A stretch of 64,000 bases of DNA, taken from contig JALONV010000009.1 of the NCBI GenBank assembly GCA_025454755.1, positions 1 to 64,000 of the forward strand, in the 5' to 3' direction. Every line of letters starts with the position of its first letter. Position 1 is the first letter of the stretch. Position numbers and translations under genes: made by a program. Shown here in pieces: positions 47,786 through 60,100 of the stretch. The notes under the pieces are model-generated. The model saw nothing but the letters and a program-made list of their open reading frames with translations. It ran no database searches and was not told the origin of the DNA. Source of the stretch: Bacteroidales bacterium (GTDB lineage: Bacteria; Bacteroidota; Bacteroidia; Bacteroidales; VadinHA17).

Positions 47786-49000
47786 TGATACCCTGAGCAC
47801 CTTCATATCTATTCTTTCGAGCTTGCTGTTCGCATAGTCGAGTGTAATTGTCAGCTCATCTTTGCCTATCGAAGGCATATCGAACATAGCATCGAGCATA
47901 ATGGTTTCGCATATCGATCTGAGTCCGCGTGCACCAAGCTTGAACTCGACAGCTTTATCCACAATAAAATCCAGCACGCCGTCAGCAAAGGTAAGTTCGA
48001 TGTTGTCCATCCTGAAAAGCTTTACATATTGCTTGACAAGTGCATTTTTTGGTTCGGTAAGGATAGCCCTGAGAGCTTTTTTATCAAGCGGATCAAGATG
48101 GGTCACTACCGGCAGCCTTCCTATGATCTCGGGGATCATTCCATAAGCCCGCAGATCCTGCGGTGCTATATATTTCAGAAGATTATCCTTGTCGACCTTT
48201 TCCCTGTTCTTTGATGCTCCATATCCTACAATCTGGGTATTAAGCCGTTGTGCGATTTTCTTTTCAATGCCGACAAAAGCCCCGCCGCATATAAATAGGA
48301 TATTCTTGGTATCGACAGGTATCATCTTTTGTTCGGGATGCTTTCGTCCGCCCTGTGGAGGCACATTAACTATCGATCCTTCAAGGAGTTTCAGCAATCC
48401 CTGCTGTACACCCTCTCCGGATACATCGCGTGTTATGGAAGGATTATCGCCCTCTTTCCTTGCAATTTTGTCGATCTCGTCGATGAATACAATGCCTTTT
48501 TCGGCTGCCTTTACGTCATAATCGGCGTTCTGCAGAAGACGTGTGAGAAGGCTTTCTATATCTTCGCCGACATAACCGGCTTCGGTAAGCACCGTCGCGT
48601 CGACTATGGTGAAGGGGACGTGCAGCATTTTTGCAACAGTTCTGGCCAGAAGGGTTTTCCCCGTTCCTGTTTCTCCTGCCAGAATTATATTCGATTTTTC
48701 GATCTCGATATCCTCGGGATCAGGTTTCTGCATCAGCCTTTTATAATGGTTATATACGGCTACGGATATAACCTTCTTGGCCATATCCTGTCCGATAACA
48801 TACTGGTCGAGGAAATTCTTTATCTCGGTGGGTTTAAGAAGATTAATTGTGTCGAATGACACATTCTTTTTAGTACCGAGCTCTTCATTCATTATGCCAT
48901 AGGCCTGTTCAATGCAATGGTCGCATATATGGCCCTCGAGACCAGCTATCAGTATGTTGGCCTCTTTTTTTGTCCTGCCGCAAAATGAACACTTATCCAT
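47783..49000 (-). CDS. clpX: ATP-dependent Clp protease ATP-binding subunit ClpX
   Basis: [11 protein letters not shown] zinc domain, [31 protein letters not shown]. Confidence 0.98.
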   Translation of the reverse strand: MDKCSFCGRTKKEANILIAGLEGHICDHCIEQAYGIMNEELGTKKNVSFDTINLLKPTEIKNFLDQYVIGQDMAKKVISVAVYNHYKRLMQKPDPEDIEIEKSNIILAGETGTGKTLLARTVAKMLHVPFTIVDATVLTEAGYVGEDIESLLTRLLQNADYDVKAAEKGIVFIDEIDKIARKEGDNPSITRDVSGEGVQQGLLKLLEGSIVNVPPQGGRKHPEQKMIPVDTKNILFICGGAFVGIEKKIAQRLNTQIVGYGASKNREKVDKDNLLKYIAPQDLRAYGMIPEIIGRLPVVTHLDPLDKKALRAILTEPKNALVKQYVKLFRMDNIELTFADGVLDFIVDKAVEFKLGARGLRSICETIMLDAMFDMPSIGKDELTITLDYANSKLERIDMKVLRVS

Positions 49001-49002
49001 TT

Positions 49003-49686
49003 TTATTTATGATCGTTTCTTACAAGGATCTCATCAATCATGCCGTAATCCTTTGCTTCCTGTGATGTCATCCAGTGATCCCTGTCGGAATCTTTTTCGA
49101 CTTTTTCAACGGGATTACCCGAGTGGAGAGCAATGATCTCATAAAGTTCCCTTTTGATTTTCATGATCTCGCGTGCCTGGATTTCAATATCTGAAGCCTG
49201 ACCTTCAACGCCGCCCATAGGCTGGTGGATCATTATGCGTGAATGTTTCAGTGCTGATCTTTTTCCCTTCGTGCCCGCTGTAAGGAGGACAGCTCCCATT
49301 GAAGCGGCCATCCCGGTGCAGATGGTTGCAATGTCGGAAGAGATATACTGCATTGTATCGTATATGCCAAGTCCTGCATTGACAGATCCTCCCGGTGTAT
49401 TGAAATAGATCTGGATATCTTTACCGGGGTCTGAAGAATCGAGGTACAGAAGCTGTGCCTGAACGATGTTTGCAACATAATCGTCAATCGGAAGGCCGAG
49501 GAAAATAATCCTGTCCATCATCAGCCTTGAGAAGACGTCCATGGATGCTACATTTAACTGTCGTTCCTCTATGATTGTAGGAGATATATAGGCGTCGGCA
49601 ATTATGGAAGAGTACCTGTGAAGGGAGAGGCTGCTTATTCCGCGCCTGCTTCGTGCAAATCTGCCAAAATCGTCAATAATATTCAT
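49003..49686 (-). CDS. clpP: ATP-dependent Clp protease proteolytic subunit ClpP
   Basis: [32 protein letters not shown]. Confidence 0.97.
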   Translation of the reverse strand: MNIIDDFGRFARSRRGISSLSLHRYSSIIADAYISPTIIEERQLNVASMDVFSRLMMDRIIFLGLPIDDYVANIVQAQLLYLDSSDPGKDIQIYFNTPGGSVNAGLGIYDTMQYISSDIATICTGMAASMGAVLLTAGTKGKRSALKHSRIMIHQPMGGVEGQASDIEIQAREIMKIKRELYEIIALHSGNPVEKVEKDSDRDHWMTSQEAKDYGMIDEILVRNDHK

Positions 49687-49751
49687 TTCACTCTGTTTTA
49701 GGATTAAGGATCAAAGATATGAAAATTATAAATATGATCGTAATCAGCTGA

Positions 49752-51104
49752 TTACGATTCAAAAAGCTTGTTGAACTCTTCCGCGGTAATCTTTTTGTCC
49801 TCTGTTTTTACAATCTCTTTCAGCTTCACCAGAACTTTATCTTCCAGGATCTTATCGGCAATTCTTTTAGCATCGTCTTCTCTCTTGAGGGTCTCTTTTG
49901 CATAATTTCCTATCTGCTCATCGGTAGCATAAAATAGCCCGTACTGCCTGAACTGGTACCTTGTAATATTCTCAGCCTCTTTCTGAAGCTCCTCTTCACT
50001 GATCTTCATTTCATTATCTTTTGCGACCTTATTCCTTATCAGCTGCCATTTCAGGTCCTGCCTGAAGCTGTCGAATTCTTTTTCTATCTGTTCGCCGGTA
50101 GTGTTCTCGTTAACCTTAAGGAGCCATTTTTTCAGGAAATTTTCAGGAAGGCTGAATTCGGTATTATCCAGGATGAGCTTCTTGATATCCTGCATCAGTT
50201 TGAAATCGCTTTCGCGATTTAGACTGGCAGCTATTTCCTCTTCGATCTTCTTCATGAATTCCTCTTCAGAGTTTACCACTCCTTCGCCGTAGATCCTGTT
50301 AAAAAGCTCCTGGTTAAGATCAGCACCGTGGAACCTTGATATTTCTCCTATGGTAAACCTGAATTTGCCTTCGAGTCCTTCAACTTCCTCTTTCTTCCTG
50401 CCAAGCAGACCTGCAATCTCAGAATCATTCGGGAATGCCTTTTTTATATCAAAATCGATCGATTCATTTTCCTTTTTTCCAATGAAATCCTTCTTTATTT
50501 CTTCGTCTTTGATGATATCGACTGCGAGAGTTGCCTTTTCATTTGTGATGCCATTGGTTTTTGGATTGCCCTGATCATCGAGAGCTTCAATCTTTCCCTT
50601 CAGGATATCCTTATCTTCGGCAATCTCCTCCTTTTTAAATTCACCATAACGGCGGGTATAGTTGGCCAGATAGTCATTTTTCATTTTTTCGTCGATGGTT
50701 ATCTCATACAGATTGACCTTGTTTTTTTTGCCAAGGGTTATTGTAATTGCAGGTGCAAGTCCCAGTTCAAATGAGAAGTTGAAGTCATCCTGTTTTTCAA
50801 AATCGATCTTTTCCTGTTCATCAGATTTCGGGAGCGGATCTCCAAGAATTTCGATCTTTTCATCGGCGATGTATTTATGTATATTCTCGCTGACTGTTTT
50901 ATTTATCTCATCAACCTTTACAGCAAAGCCATACATTTTTCTGATCAGGTCAATAGGCACCATGCCCGGACGGAATCCCTTGATATTGGCTTTTTTACGA
51001 TAGTCTCTAAGCACTTTCTCGACTTTCTCCAGGTAATCATTTTTTTCGATCCTCACTTTCAGAACTGCATTCAGATCATCGATGTTTTCTCTTGTGATAT
51101 TCAT
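49752..51104 (-). CDS. tig: trigger factor
   Basis: MNITRENIDDLNAVLKVRIEKNDYLEKVEKVLRDYRKKANIKGFRPGMVP; start moved to 51104 because the longer ORF overlaps tRNA-Leu. Confidence 0.9.
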   Translation of the reverse strand: MNITRENIDDLNAVLKVRIEKNDYLEKVEKVLRDYRKKANIKGFRPGMVPIDLIRKMYGFAVKVDEINKTVSENIHKYIADEKIEILGDPLPKSDEQEKIDFEKQDDFNFSFELGLAPAITITLGKKNKVNLYEITIDEKMKNDYLANYTRRYGEFKKEEIAEDKDILKGKIEALDDQGNPKTNGITNEKATLAVDIIKDEEIKKDFIGKKENESIDFDIKKAFPNDSEIAGLLGRKKEEVEGLEGKFRFTIGEISRFHGADLNQELFNRIYGEGVVNSEEEFMKKIEEEIAASLNRESDFKLMQDIKKLILDNTEFSLPENFLKKWLLKVNENTTGEQIEKEFDSFRQDLKWQLIRNKVAKDNEMKISEEELQKEAENITRYQFRQYGLFYATDEQIGNYAKETLKREDDAKRIADKILEDKVLVKLKEIVKTEDKKITAEEFNKLFES

Positions 51105-51123
51105 ATTTCTGTTTTTGATTTTA

Positions 51124-51172
51124 TTTAAAAAAACCGCCAACTCACATTTTGCTGAGGTTATGGGCGGTTTTC
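51124..51172 (-). terminator. intrinsic terminator of tRNA-Leu
   Basis: Minus strand AAAACCGCC ... GGCGGTTTTTTT. Confidence 0.75.
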
Positions 51173-51180
51173 GTTGTTGT

Positions 51181-51262
51181 GCGGATGAAGGGACTCGAAC
51201 CCCCACGTCATTAAGACACAAGATCCTAAGTCTTGCTCGGCTACCAATTACGACACATCCGC
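51181..51262 (-). tRNA. tRNA-Leu(TAG)
   Basis: Minus strand GCGGATGTGTCGTAATTGGTAGCCGAGC AAGAC TTAGGATCTTG ... GGTTCGAGTCCCTTCATCCGC; 7-bp acceptor stem, anticodon loop CTTAGGA. Confidence 0.93.
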
Positions 51263-51314
51263 GTAAAACCGGTGCGAAAGTACAGAATTTTATTGTTTTA
51301 ACAAAGAGGAGCGG

Positions 51315-52040
51315 CTATCTGCGGAGCTCAAAGTTCTTTCCGAGGTACACCGTTCTGACATGTTCGTCTTCAGCCAGCTGTTTTGAGGTGCCGGATTTAA
51401 GTATTTTTCCTTCGAACAGCAGGTAAGCGCGATCGGTGATTGACAGGGTTTCGTGGACATTATGATCAGTGATCAGTATCCCGATGTTCTTATTCTTCAG
51501 GTGCGATACGATACTCTGGATATCCTCAACGGCAATGGGATCGACTCCTGCAAAGGGTTCGTCGAGAAGTATAAATTTAGGTTTAAGGGCAAGGGCTCTT
51601 GCTATTTCGGTTCTTCTTCTTTCGCCGCCTGAAAGCTGTATCCCTTTGCTTTTTCTGATCTTCTGCAGGCCGAATTCCTGAAGAAGGTTTTCCATCCTTT
51701 CTGTCTGTTCTTTTTTCGGGAAACCCGACATTTCAAGCACTGCCTTCAGGTTATCTTCAACCGACAGGTTCCTGAATACTGAAGCCTCCTGGGCCAGGTA
51801 TCCGATGCCCTTGCGGGCACGCTTGTAAACAGGCAGGGTGGTGATATCCTCATCATCAAGGAATATCTTTCCTTCCTTTGGCCTTATCAAACCAACAATC
51901 ATGTAGAAAGAAGTCGTCTTTCCGGCGCCATTCGGCCCAAGCAGACCTACTATTTCTCCCTGCTCAACATCAATAGAAACATGGTCGACAACAGTTCTGT
52001 TGTGATATCTTTTAACCAGGTTTTCAGTGTAAAGTTTCAT
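51315..52040 (-). CDS. lptB: LPS export ABC transporter ATP-binding protein
   Basis: [57 protein letters not shown]. Confidence 0.96.
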   Translation of the reverse strand: MKLYTENLVKRYHNRTVVDHVSIDVEQGEIVGLLGPNGAGKTTSFYMIVGLIRPKEGKIFLDDEDITTLPVYKRARKGIGYLAQEASVFRNLSVEDNLKAVLEMSGFPKKEQTERMENLLQEFGLQKIRKSKGIQLSGGERRRTEIARALALKPKFILLDEPFAGVDPIAVEDIQSIVSHLKNKNIGILITDHNVHETLSITDRAYLLFEGKILKSGTSKQLAEDEHVRTVYLGKNFELRR

Positions 52041-52048
52041 GGGAAATA

Positions 52049-52948
52049 TTATTTTGTTACTGCCGACTTTTCAGTCTTTTCCTCATTGCTCATGAACTCG
52101 TCATGTTTTTTCTGCTTCGATCTCATTACTCCTGCCGAAATGAAAATACTTATCTCATAAAGCACAAGCAGCGGAATAGCTACCAGCATTTGTGAGAAAA
52201 CATCGGGAGGAGTGATTATCGCCGCCATGATGAAAATAACGACAATAGCATGCTTTCTGTATTTTCTCATAAAAGCCGGCGTAATGATCCCTATCTTTGT
52301 GAGAAAAAATGCGATTATCGGAAGCTCAAAAACTATACCTGTCGCAAAGCAGACCGAAGTGAGCGTGCCAATGTAGGATCTTATATTAATTTGATTGAGT
52401 ACATTAGGGCTCACCTGGTAAGAGGTAAGGAAATGAATCGAAAGAGGTGCAAGTAAAAAGTATCCGAAGAGAACTCCCGTGAAAAACAGCAAAGTAGAAG
52501 CAAGAACCGCCCCTCTTGCGTGTTTTGCCTCGTTGGAATGCAGGGCAGGTCTGAAAAAAGCCCAGAATTCCCTTATTACGAAAGGAAAAGCAAGAATTAA
52601 TCCGGATACCAGTGCTACAATAATGTGGGTCGTGATCTGACCAGCCATCTTAATGCTTATCAGCTGAAATGGGTTCCCTGTGTTTATACAGAGGATATCA
52701 GGATTCCTGGTAATTCCGACGGAAGCCAGGTAGTTTCCAAACTGACAAAACAAACGGTTCGTAATAAAATCAGATTGGGAAGGCGCAATTAAAATCGTGT
52801 CGAAGAGCAGAGATTTAAAGCAGAATGCCACTATCATGAAAGACACAATTGCCACCAGTGATCTTATTATATGCCACCTTAGTTCCTCGAGATGTTCCAG
52901 AAATGACATCTCTGCTTCCCCTTTCCTGCTCTTCCATTTAAACGCCAT
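52049..52948 (-). CDS. tatC: Sec-independent protein translocase TatC
   Basis: [50 protein letters not shown]. Confidence 0.95.
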   Translation of the reverse strand: MAFKWKSRKGEAEMSFLEHLEELRWHIIRSLVAIVSFMIVAFCFKSLLFDTILIAPSQSDFITNRLFCQFGNYLASVGITRNPDILCINTGNPFQLISIKMAGQITTHIIVALVSGLILAFPFVIREFWAFFRPALHSNEAKHARGAVLASTLLFFTGVLFGYFLLAPLSIHFLTSYQVSPNVLNQINIRSYIGTLTSVCFATGIVFELPIIAFFLTKIGIITPAFMRKYRKHAIVVIFIMAAIITPPDVFSQMLVAIPLLVLYEISIFISAGVMRSKQKKHDEFMSNEEKTEKSAVTK

Positions 52949-53156
52949 CTGTAGCCACCTGTTTTGAAATTCAGCGTGTAAAGATGATAAATCTTACAAT
53001 TCAAAACAACAACAGCATCATGTAATGTTCTATTTATGGGGAACAATTGTGTTAATTATTTATTAAAACTAGCAATTGATAAGTAAAATTATTAATTTAG
53101 ATAAACTGTTGAAATGAATAAACTGATATACAGATGTTTATTCTATAAAGAATTGA

Positions 53157-55337
53157 ATGGTAAGTGACAAGACGACACATGATTACCTGAAAAGGTATTT
53201 CGGATTCGACACCTTCAAGGGAAACCAGGAACATATCATTAGAAATGTCCTGGAAGGGAGAGATACGTTTGTACTTATGCCCACAGGCGGAGGCAAATCG
53301 CTTTGCTATCAGCTTCCTGCAGTGATGGGAGAAGGGACTGCAATCGTGATCTCTCCGCTGATAGCCCTCATGAAAAACCAGGTTGATGCCATGCGTAACT
53401 TCAGCACCAACGACGACGTGGCCCATTTCCTTAATTCATCTCTCACCAAAACAGAAATAGCAAGAGTAAAGAAGGATGTTCTCGACCATCAGACAAAATT
53501 GCTTTATGTTGCCCCCGAATCGCTTACCAAAGAGGAAAATATAGATTTTCTCAAGAATATTAAGGTGTCGTTTTATGCTGTCGATGAGGCGCACTGCATA
53601 TCGGAATGGGGGCATGATTTCAGACCCGAATACAGGCGCATAAGGCCGATAATTGATACTATCGGCCGTTCTCCGATAATTGCTCTCACGGCAACGGCAA
53701 CACCAAAAGTTCAACATGATATCCAGAAAAACCTGGGCATCCTTGAAGCAGATGTCTTCAAGTCGTCATTCAACAGGCCAAACCTGTATTATGAAGTGAA
53801 ATCGAAGCAGGACGTCACAAAAGAGATCATAAAATACATTAAGAATAATTCAGGAAAATCGGGGATCATCTATTGCCTGAGCCGCAAGAAGGTTGAAGAG
53901 ATGGCTGAGGTTCTGAAAGTAAATGGCATCAAGGCGCTACCATATCATGCCGGCATGGATTCCTCAACACGGACACAGAATCAGGACAAGTTCCTCATGG
54001 AAGAGGCGGATGTGATTGTAGCCACCATTGCTTTCGGGATGGGGATTGACAAACCCGATGTGCGATTCGTGATCCATTACGACATACCGAAGAGCCTGGA
54101 AGGCTATTACCAGGAAACCGGGCGTGCCGGCCGTGACGGAGGGGAAGGCAACTGTATTGCCTATTACAGCTATAACGATATTGTCAAGCTTGAGAAATTC
54201 ATGCAGGGAAAACCTATTGCCGAACAGGAAATAGGGAAACAACTACTTCTTGAAACGGTATCATATGCTGAGTCTTCAGTATGCAGGAGGAGACTGCTCC
54301 TTCATTATTTTGGCGAAGAGTATCCGAAAGACAATTGCGAAGCATGTGATAACTGCCTCCATCCCAAGGAGCAGTTCGAAGGCAGTGAAGCAGTTGTCAA
54401 CGTTCTGGAAACGATTCTTGCAGTCAAGGAAAAATTCAAGGCCGATCATATTGCACATATTCTTTCAGGCAAAGTCACATCAGCAATAAAGTCGTATAAA
54501 CATAACAAGCTTGAATATTTCGGAATCGGGGAGGATAAGGATGAGAAATTCTGGAACATGGTCATCAGGCAGGCCCTGATAGCAAAATTCCTCACCAAGG
54601 ACATTGAGAATTATGGCCTGCTGAAGGTAACGGAAAAAGGGATGGAATTCATTGAAAAGCCATCCTCATTAATGCTTGCAGAAGATCATGATTATGCAGA
54701 TACTGCAGACGAAGAGAATGCTTTCGGCGCCAAGACTGCCGCTGTCGACGAGGAGCTCTTCAGCATATTGAAAGATCTGCGGAAGAAAATTTCAAAGCAA
54801 AAAGATGTGCCTCCATTTGTGATCTTCCAGGATCCTTCACTGGAGGATATGGCTATACAGTATCCGATTACCCTCGACGAACTGCAGAATATTTCGGGTG
54901 TAGGTGCCGGCAAAGCACAACGTTACGGAAAGGAATTCGTGGATATAATCAAAAAATATGTCGAGGAAAAAGAGATAATAAGGCCTCTCGATATGGTGGT
55001 CAAGTCGGTGGTGAACAAATCAGGGATAAAGGTTTACATTATCCAGAGCATCGATATGAAGCGGCCGCTGGAGGATATTGCAGAGGCCAAGGGACTGGAG
55101 ATCGGGGAGGTTATTTCAGAAGTTGAGGCGATAGTGAATTCAGGAACCCGCCTGAATCTTGATTATTATATAAATACGGTTATTGATGAAGATCGTCAGC
55201 ATGACATATTTTCCTATTTCAGGGAAGAGGCCCAGACCGATTCACTGGAAGAGGCTATCAAAGAGCTGGGCAATGAATTTGAAGAAGAGGAGATAAGGCT
55301 GATGAGGATCAAGTTCCTGTCGGAGATGGGGAACTAA
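53157..55337 (+). CDS. recQ: ATP-dependent DNA helicase RecQ
   Basis: LMPTGGGKSLCYQLPA, VDEAHCISEWGHDFRPEY, QETGRAGRDG, CEACDNCLHP. Confidence 0.97.
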   Translation: MVSDKTTHDYLKRYFGFDTFKGNQEHIIRNVLEGRDTFVLMPTGGGKSLCYQLPAVMGEGTAIVISPLIALMKNQVDAMRNFSTNDDVAHFLNSSLTKTEIARVKKDVLDHQTKLLYVAPESLTKEENIDFLKNIKVSFYAVDEAHCISEWGHDFRPEYRRIRPIIDTIGRSPIIALTATATPKVQHDIQKNLGILEADVFKSSFNRPNLYYEVKSKQDVTKEIIKYIKNNSGKSGIIYCLSRKKVEEMAEVLKVNGIKALPYHAGMDSSTRTQNQDKFLMEEADVIVATIAFGMGIDKPDVRFVIHYDIPKSLEGYYQETGRAGRDGGEGNCIAYYSYNDIVKLEKFMQGKPIAEQEIGKQLLLETVSYAESSVCRRRLLLHYFGEEYPKDNCEACDNCLHPKEQFEGSEAVVNVLETILAVKEKFKADHIAHILSGKVTSAIKSYKHNKLEYFGIGEDKDEKFWNMVIRQALIAKFLTKDIENYGLLKVTEKGMEFIEKPSSLMLAEDHDYADTADEENAFGAKTAAVDEELFSILKDLRKKISKQKDVPPFVIFQDPSLEDMAIQYPITLDELQNISGVGAGKAQRYGKEFVDIIKKYVEEKEIIRPLDMVVKSVVNKSGIKVYIIQSIDMKRPLEDIAEAKGLEIGEVISEVEAIVNSGTRLNLDYYINTVIDEDRQHDIFSYFREEAQTDSLEEAIKELGNEFEEEEIRLMRIKFLSEMGN

Positions 55338-55386
55338 ACGGCGCAAAGGCTCAACGGCGGAGGGGCATAAAGGCTTTTACAAAATA

Positions 55387-56469
55387 TTACCAGCGGTTTC
55401 CACTGTAAACTGCTTTCGAAACAACCCTTAATATATAATAAGTATATAAGAACTGCGAAGGTATAAACCACCGCATCAGTTTTTTTCTTCCGTATCTGGA
55501 GGTTGTGTTTCGAAGGATCAAATAATCCGGGATCGACTTTAATCCAAATGCAACAAGAAATACCAGCAGGAAAACAGGATAAAAGATCCCTGCCACAAGC
55601 AACGCCGTTAACATTAAAATTGTAACAAATGTTACAAATGCAAGAAGGACAGTTAAGCTGTCGCTATACGATCCGGCCTTGGATATCCATCGTGCCCTCT
55701 GGCTTATAAATGACGACCAGGTCTCCGATGTACAGGTCGTTACAAGAGCATCGGTTGATTCAAGCCAAATGATCTTACTGCTCTTATTCTCCTTCAGGTT
55801 GTGAAGAAGGAAAATATCATCGCCGCTGACTTTATCTTCATGCAGATCGAGGGAGTGGTTTTTATAAGCCTCCTTTGTATATGCCAGGTTAGCTCCGTTG
55901 CACATTACGGGATCTCCTATAGCTGCAGTTCCGGCAGTGACTCCCTGCAAACTCAGGAATTCAAGTTCCTGGAATCGCTGAAAAAATCCTCTGTCTCCTT
56001 TTAAGGCAACCGGCCCGATTATCATGTCAGGTTTATTTTCGGAGTAGTATGAAACAATTGTCTTTAACCAGTTTTTGCCCGGTCTGCAGTCAGCATCTGT
56101 CGTAACCACAAGTTCTCCTGAGCCGACACCGATGCCTGATTTAATTGCAATTTTTTTCCCTGTCCCTGGGTTTTTGATGACTTTCAGATTCCTGATTCCG
56201 CCATAGTCTGATGCTATGTTAAATGTTGAGTCGGTGGAATTGTCATCAATTATGATCAGTTCAAGCTTATCGGGATTATAATCCTGCGAAGCAATACCTG
56301 AAAGGAGTGAAGTAATGTTCTTTTCTTCATTGCGGCATGCAACTATCACTGAAACAGAAATATCCGGTGTTGATTGTGGTTTAAAGGATTTGATCCTGAC
56401 AAGACCTGCGTATATCCTGATCAGGATATACAGATAAGGAAGAAGTAATATCAAGGCAAGCCATTGCAT
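55387..56469 (-). CDS. glycosyltransferase family 2 protein
   Basis: SVIVACRNEEKNITSLLSGIASQDY, IIDDNSTDST, TDADCRPGKNWL; C-terminal TM segments. Confidence 0.92.
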   Translation of the reverse strand: MQWLALILLLPYLYILIRIYAGLVRIKSFKPQSTPDISVSVIVACRNEEKNITSLLSGIASQDYNPDKLELIIIDDNSTDSTFNIASDYGGIRNLKVIKNPGTGKKIAIKSGIGVGSGELVVTTDADCRPGKNWLKTIVSYYSENKPDMIIGPVALKGDRGFFQRFQELEFLSLQGVTAGTAAIGDPVMCNGANLAYTKEAYKNHSLDLHEDKVSGDDIFLLHNLKENKSSKIIWLESTDALVTTCTSETWSSFISQRARWISKAGSYSDSLTVLLAFVTFVTILMLTALLVAGIFYPVFLLVFLVAFGLKSIPDYLILRNTTSRYGRKKLMRWFIPSQFLYTYYILRVVSKAVYSGNRW

Positions 56470-56472
56470 AGA

Positions 56473-56922
56473 TCATTTCCTCATCCATTCATAAAAGTTG
56501 TAATGTTCTGAACTCATTCCCAGTGCCTCGTAGGTCTTCTGCGCTCTTATGTTTTTTGTTTCAACATAAAGTCTCAGTCCGGCAATATCCTGTTCTTCGG
56601 CCAGCTGTCTGATATGATTGTACATTTTCCTGAATACTCCCTTTCTGCGGAATTCAGGTACGACATAAACTGACTGAAACCACCATACGCTGCAATTACG
56701 CCAGTCGCTCCATTCAAAGGTAATGAGCAGGGAAGCAATTATGCGGCTATTGTCTTCAGCCACATAATATTGACCGCGGGAATGGTCTTCAAAAACTGCC
56801 TGAACGCCCTCCGTTACTATTTCAGGTATAAGCTTCATCTCTTCTGTTTCCCATGCCATTTTCAGCTGGAAATCGATGATCGATGTAGCATCTGTTGATT
56901 TTGCTTTACGGATAAAGATCAT
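56473..56922 (-). CDS. GNAT family N-acetyltransferase
   Basis: SVYVVPEFRRKGVFRKMYNHI, LYVETKNIRAQKTYEALGM. Confidence 0.92.
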   Translation of the reverse strand: MIFIRKAKSTDATSIIDFQLKMAWETEEMKLIPEIVTEGVQAVFEDHSRGQYYVAEDNSRIIASLLITFEWSDWRNCSVWWFQSVYVVPEFRRKGVFRKMYNHIRQLAEEQDIAGLRLYVETKNIRAQKTYEALGMSSEHYNFYEWMRK

Positions 56923-57004
56923 ATATTAATATTTTAAAATCTCTTTTTAACCACGGATTACACGGGTCTCACGGAAATGTCACGGAGAAATATCTCCCCA
57001 TTTT

Positions 57005-57172
57005 GCCCTCACACCCTCTCGCCCTCACGCCCTCTCGCCCTCACGCCCTCTCGCCCTCACGCCCTCTCGCCCTCACGCCCTCACGCCCTCACGCCCTCAC
57101 ACCCTCTCGCCCTCACGCCCTCACGCCCTCTCGCCCTCACACCCTCTCGCCCTCACGCCCTCTCGCCCTCAT
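57005..57172. repeat. 21-unit octanucleotide tandem array (gccctcac/gccctctc)
   Basis: 168 bp of uninterrupted 8-mers; lies 2 nt from the carB stop codon. Confidence 0.98.
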
Positions 57173-57174
57173 TC

Positions 57175-60100
57175 TTATTTATATTCATCCCAGCTTTTAA
57201 TCGCCAACTGATCCTCGCTCATCCTGCAGAAGGCAAGGATAAAGGCGCTGGCGAGCCGGGCATTTGTTATCAGAGGAACATTAAAATCGACTGCGCTCCT
57301 GCGGATCGAATAATCGTTGTTGAGCTCTGCATCGGAAAGATCTTTCGGGATATTTACCACCAGATCAACTTCGCGGGACTTTATAAGCTCAATTGTGTTG
57401 GGCGATTTATCTTCGTCAGGCCAGTATGCCACTTCGGCTTCGACACCCGCATTCTGAAGGAATTGCTGAGTTCCTCTTGTGGCATAGAGCTTATGTCCCC
57501 TGTCCCTTAATGCTTTTGCGCTGTTGAGAAGTTCCACCTTGGAACGTGCTGGCCCTGTTGAAAGAAGGATGCTTTTTTTTGGCACCCTGTATCCGACCGA
57601 GAACATAGCCTTCAGAATTGCCTCATAAAATCCTTCACCTATGCACCCCACTTCTCCTGTAGATGACATATCAACACCGAGGACGGGATCGGCCTTTGCA
57701 AGTCGCGAAAAGCTGAATTGCGGCGCCTTCACGCCAACATAGTCAAGCTCAAAAACCGACTTATGCGGTTTCTCTGCCGGCATGCCAAGCATTACTTTTG
57801 TCGCAAGTTCTATCAGATTGGATTTAAGAACTTTAGAAACGAAAGGCATGCTCCGGCTTGCCCGAAGATTACACTCAATCACTTTTATATCATTATCCCT
57901 TGCCAGGTACTGGATATTGAACGGACCGGTAATGTTAAGCTCTTTTGCGATCTGACGCGAGATACGCTTTATACGCCTTACGGTCTCAAAATAGATCTTC
58001 TGGGGCGGGAAAACTATAGTTGCATCGCCTGAATGAACGCCTGCAAACTCGACATGTTCGCTAATTGCATAGGCAAGGATTTCTCCTTCACGTGCTACGG
58101 CATCAACCTCAATCTCTTTTGCATTTTCAATGAATTCGGAGACAACCACAGGGTACTGTTTTGAAACCTTGGCAGCAAGCTCGAGGTAATGAGTAAGCTC
58201 ACTCTTGTTGGATACCACGTTCATTGCGGCACCGGAGAGAACATATGAAGGACGTATAAGAACCGGAAAGCCTATCCTGTCGACAAACTCAAAGATATCT
58301 TCTATTGCGGAGAGCTCTTTCCAGCGTGGCTGGTCGACTGAGAGATTGTCGAGCATCTTTGAGAATTTATGCCTGTTCTCAGCCCTGTCTATCGAGAGAG
58401 GCGATGTGCCCAGCACCGGAACATTCTCCCTGAAGAGCCTCAATGCAAGGTTGTTGGGGATCTGTCCGCCAACCGAAACAATAACTCCACCGGGATTTTC
58501 CAGGTCGATAATGTCAAGCACCCTTTCGAATGTGAGCTCATCGAAATAGAGCCTGTCGCATGTGTCATAATCGGTGCTGACAGTTTCCGGATTGTAGTTG
58601 ATCATTATTGCCCTGAGTCCTTGTTTCCTGATCGTCTCAATTGCATTTACCGAGCACCAGTCGAATTCAACACTGGAACCTATTCTGTATGCCCCTGAGC
58701 CTAGAACGATTATCGATTTCTTGTCTTTCTCAAATCTGATATCATGTTCGGTGCCGCTGTAAGTCAGGTACAGATAATTGGTCACAGCAGGATATTCGGC
58801 TGCAAGGGTGTCTATCTGTTTCACATAAGGGACGATGCCCAGCATTTTTCTATGCTCCCTTACTTTTAAAAGATCTTCGTTGATATTTGCCGGACCTGAT
58901 CCCATCACATGCCTGGCTATCTGGAAGTCGCTGAATCCGTTTACTTTAGAATGAGCCAGAAGATCAGCAGGAATAGTATTAAGGGATTTGTACTTACATA
59001 ATTCATCCTTTATATTTATTATATTCCTGAGCTTGAAAAGGAACCATTTATCAATTTTAGTCAATTCATGGATCCTGTCGACAGAGATGCCTTTATCCAG
59101 GGCTTCAGCTATGGAAAAGATCCTCATGTCGGTGGGTTCTGCAAGCTCTTCTTCGATCTCCCTGAATTTCAATTCCCTGTTGCCGGTGAATCCGTGCATG
59201 CCCTGTCCGATCATCCTGAGACCCTTCTGGATAGCCTCTTCGAAATTTCTTCCTATGGACATCACCTCTCCGACACTTTTCATGCTGCTTCCAATTGCAT
59301 GTGATACACCTTCGAATTTGTTAAGGTCCCAGCGTGGTATTTTGCATACTATATAATCAAGTGCCGGTTCGAAGCATGCAGTAGTGGTTTTTGTGACCGA
59401 GTTCTTCAGTTCATGGAGGCCATAACCTATGCCGAGCTTTGCAGCAATGAAAGCAAGAGGATAGCCGGTTGCTTTAGATGCCAGCGCACTCGACCGGGAA
59501 AGCCTTGCATTGACTTCAATGACCCGGTACTCTGCCGAATCGGGAGAGAGGGCATACTGAACATTGCATTCTCCGACAATGCCAATATGCCTGATGATCC
59601 TTATTGAGAGTTCCCTCAGTTCATGGTATTCACTATTCGTAAGAGTCTGAGAAGGAGCAACGACGATGCTCTCGCCGGTATGAATACCCAGAGGATCGAA
59701 GTTTTCCATGTTACACACGGTGATGCAATTGTCATATTTATCGCGAACCACCTCGTATTCAACCTCTTTCCATCCTTTGAGAGATTCTTCAACAAGTATC
59801 TGGTCAGTATAGGAGAATGCTTTTGCAGCCAGTGTTTTAAGTTCAATTATGTCTGAAGCAAATCCGCTTCCCTGGCCTCCAAGAGTGTATGCAGCCCTTA
59901 TGATCACCGGGAAACCCAGATTTTTTGCAGCTTCGAGTGCTTCGTCAACACCCTGAGCGGCAATGCTTCGGGGCGTTTTTATATTTATCTGGTCAAGTTT
60001 TTTTACAAAAAGCTTGCGATCCTCAGTGTCCATAATTGCAGCGACAGGTGTCCCCAGCACCTTCACTTTGTATTTTTCAAATACACCTGCCCTGAATAAC

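Noticed and set aside
51105-51221. N-terminal extension of the trigger factor ORF
   Set aside because: Extension is read through the tRNA-Leu and its terminator; the conserved trigger factor N-terminus starts at 51104.
56977-57510. 177-aa plus-strand ORF rich in HALTPSRP repeats
   Set aside because: Artifact of the octamer array plus the antisense of carB; no plausible start or domain.
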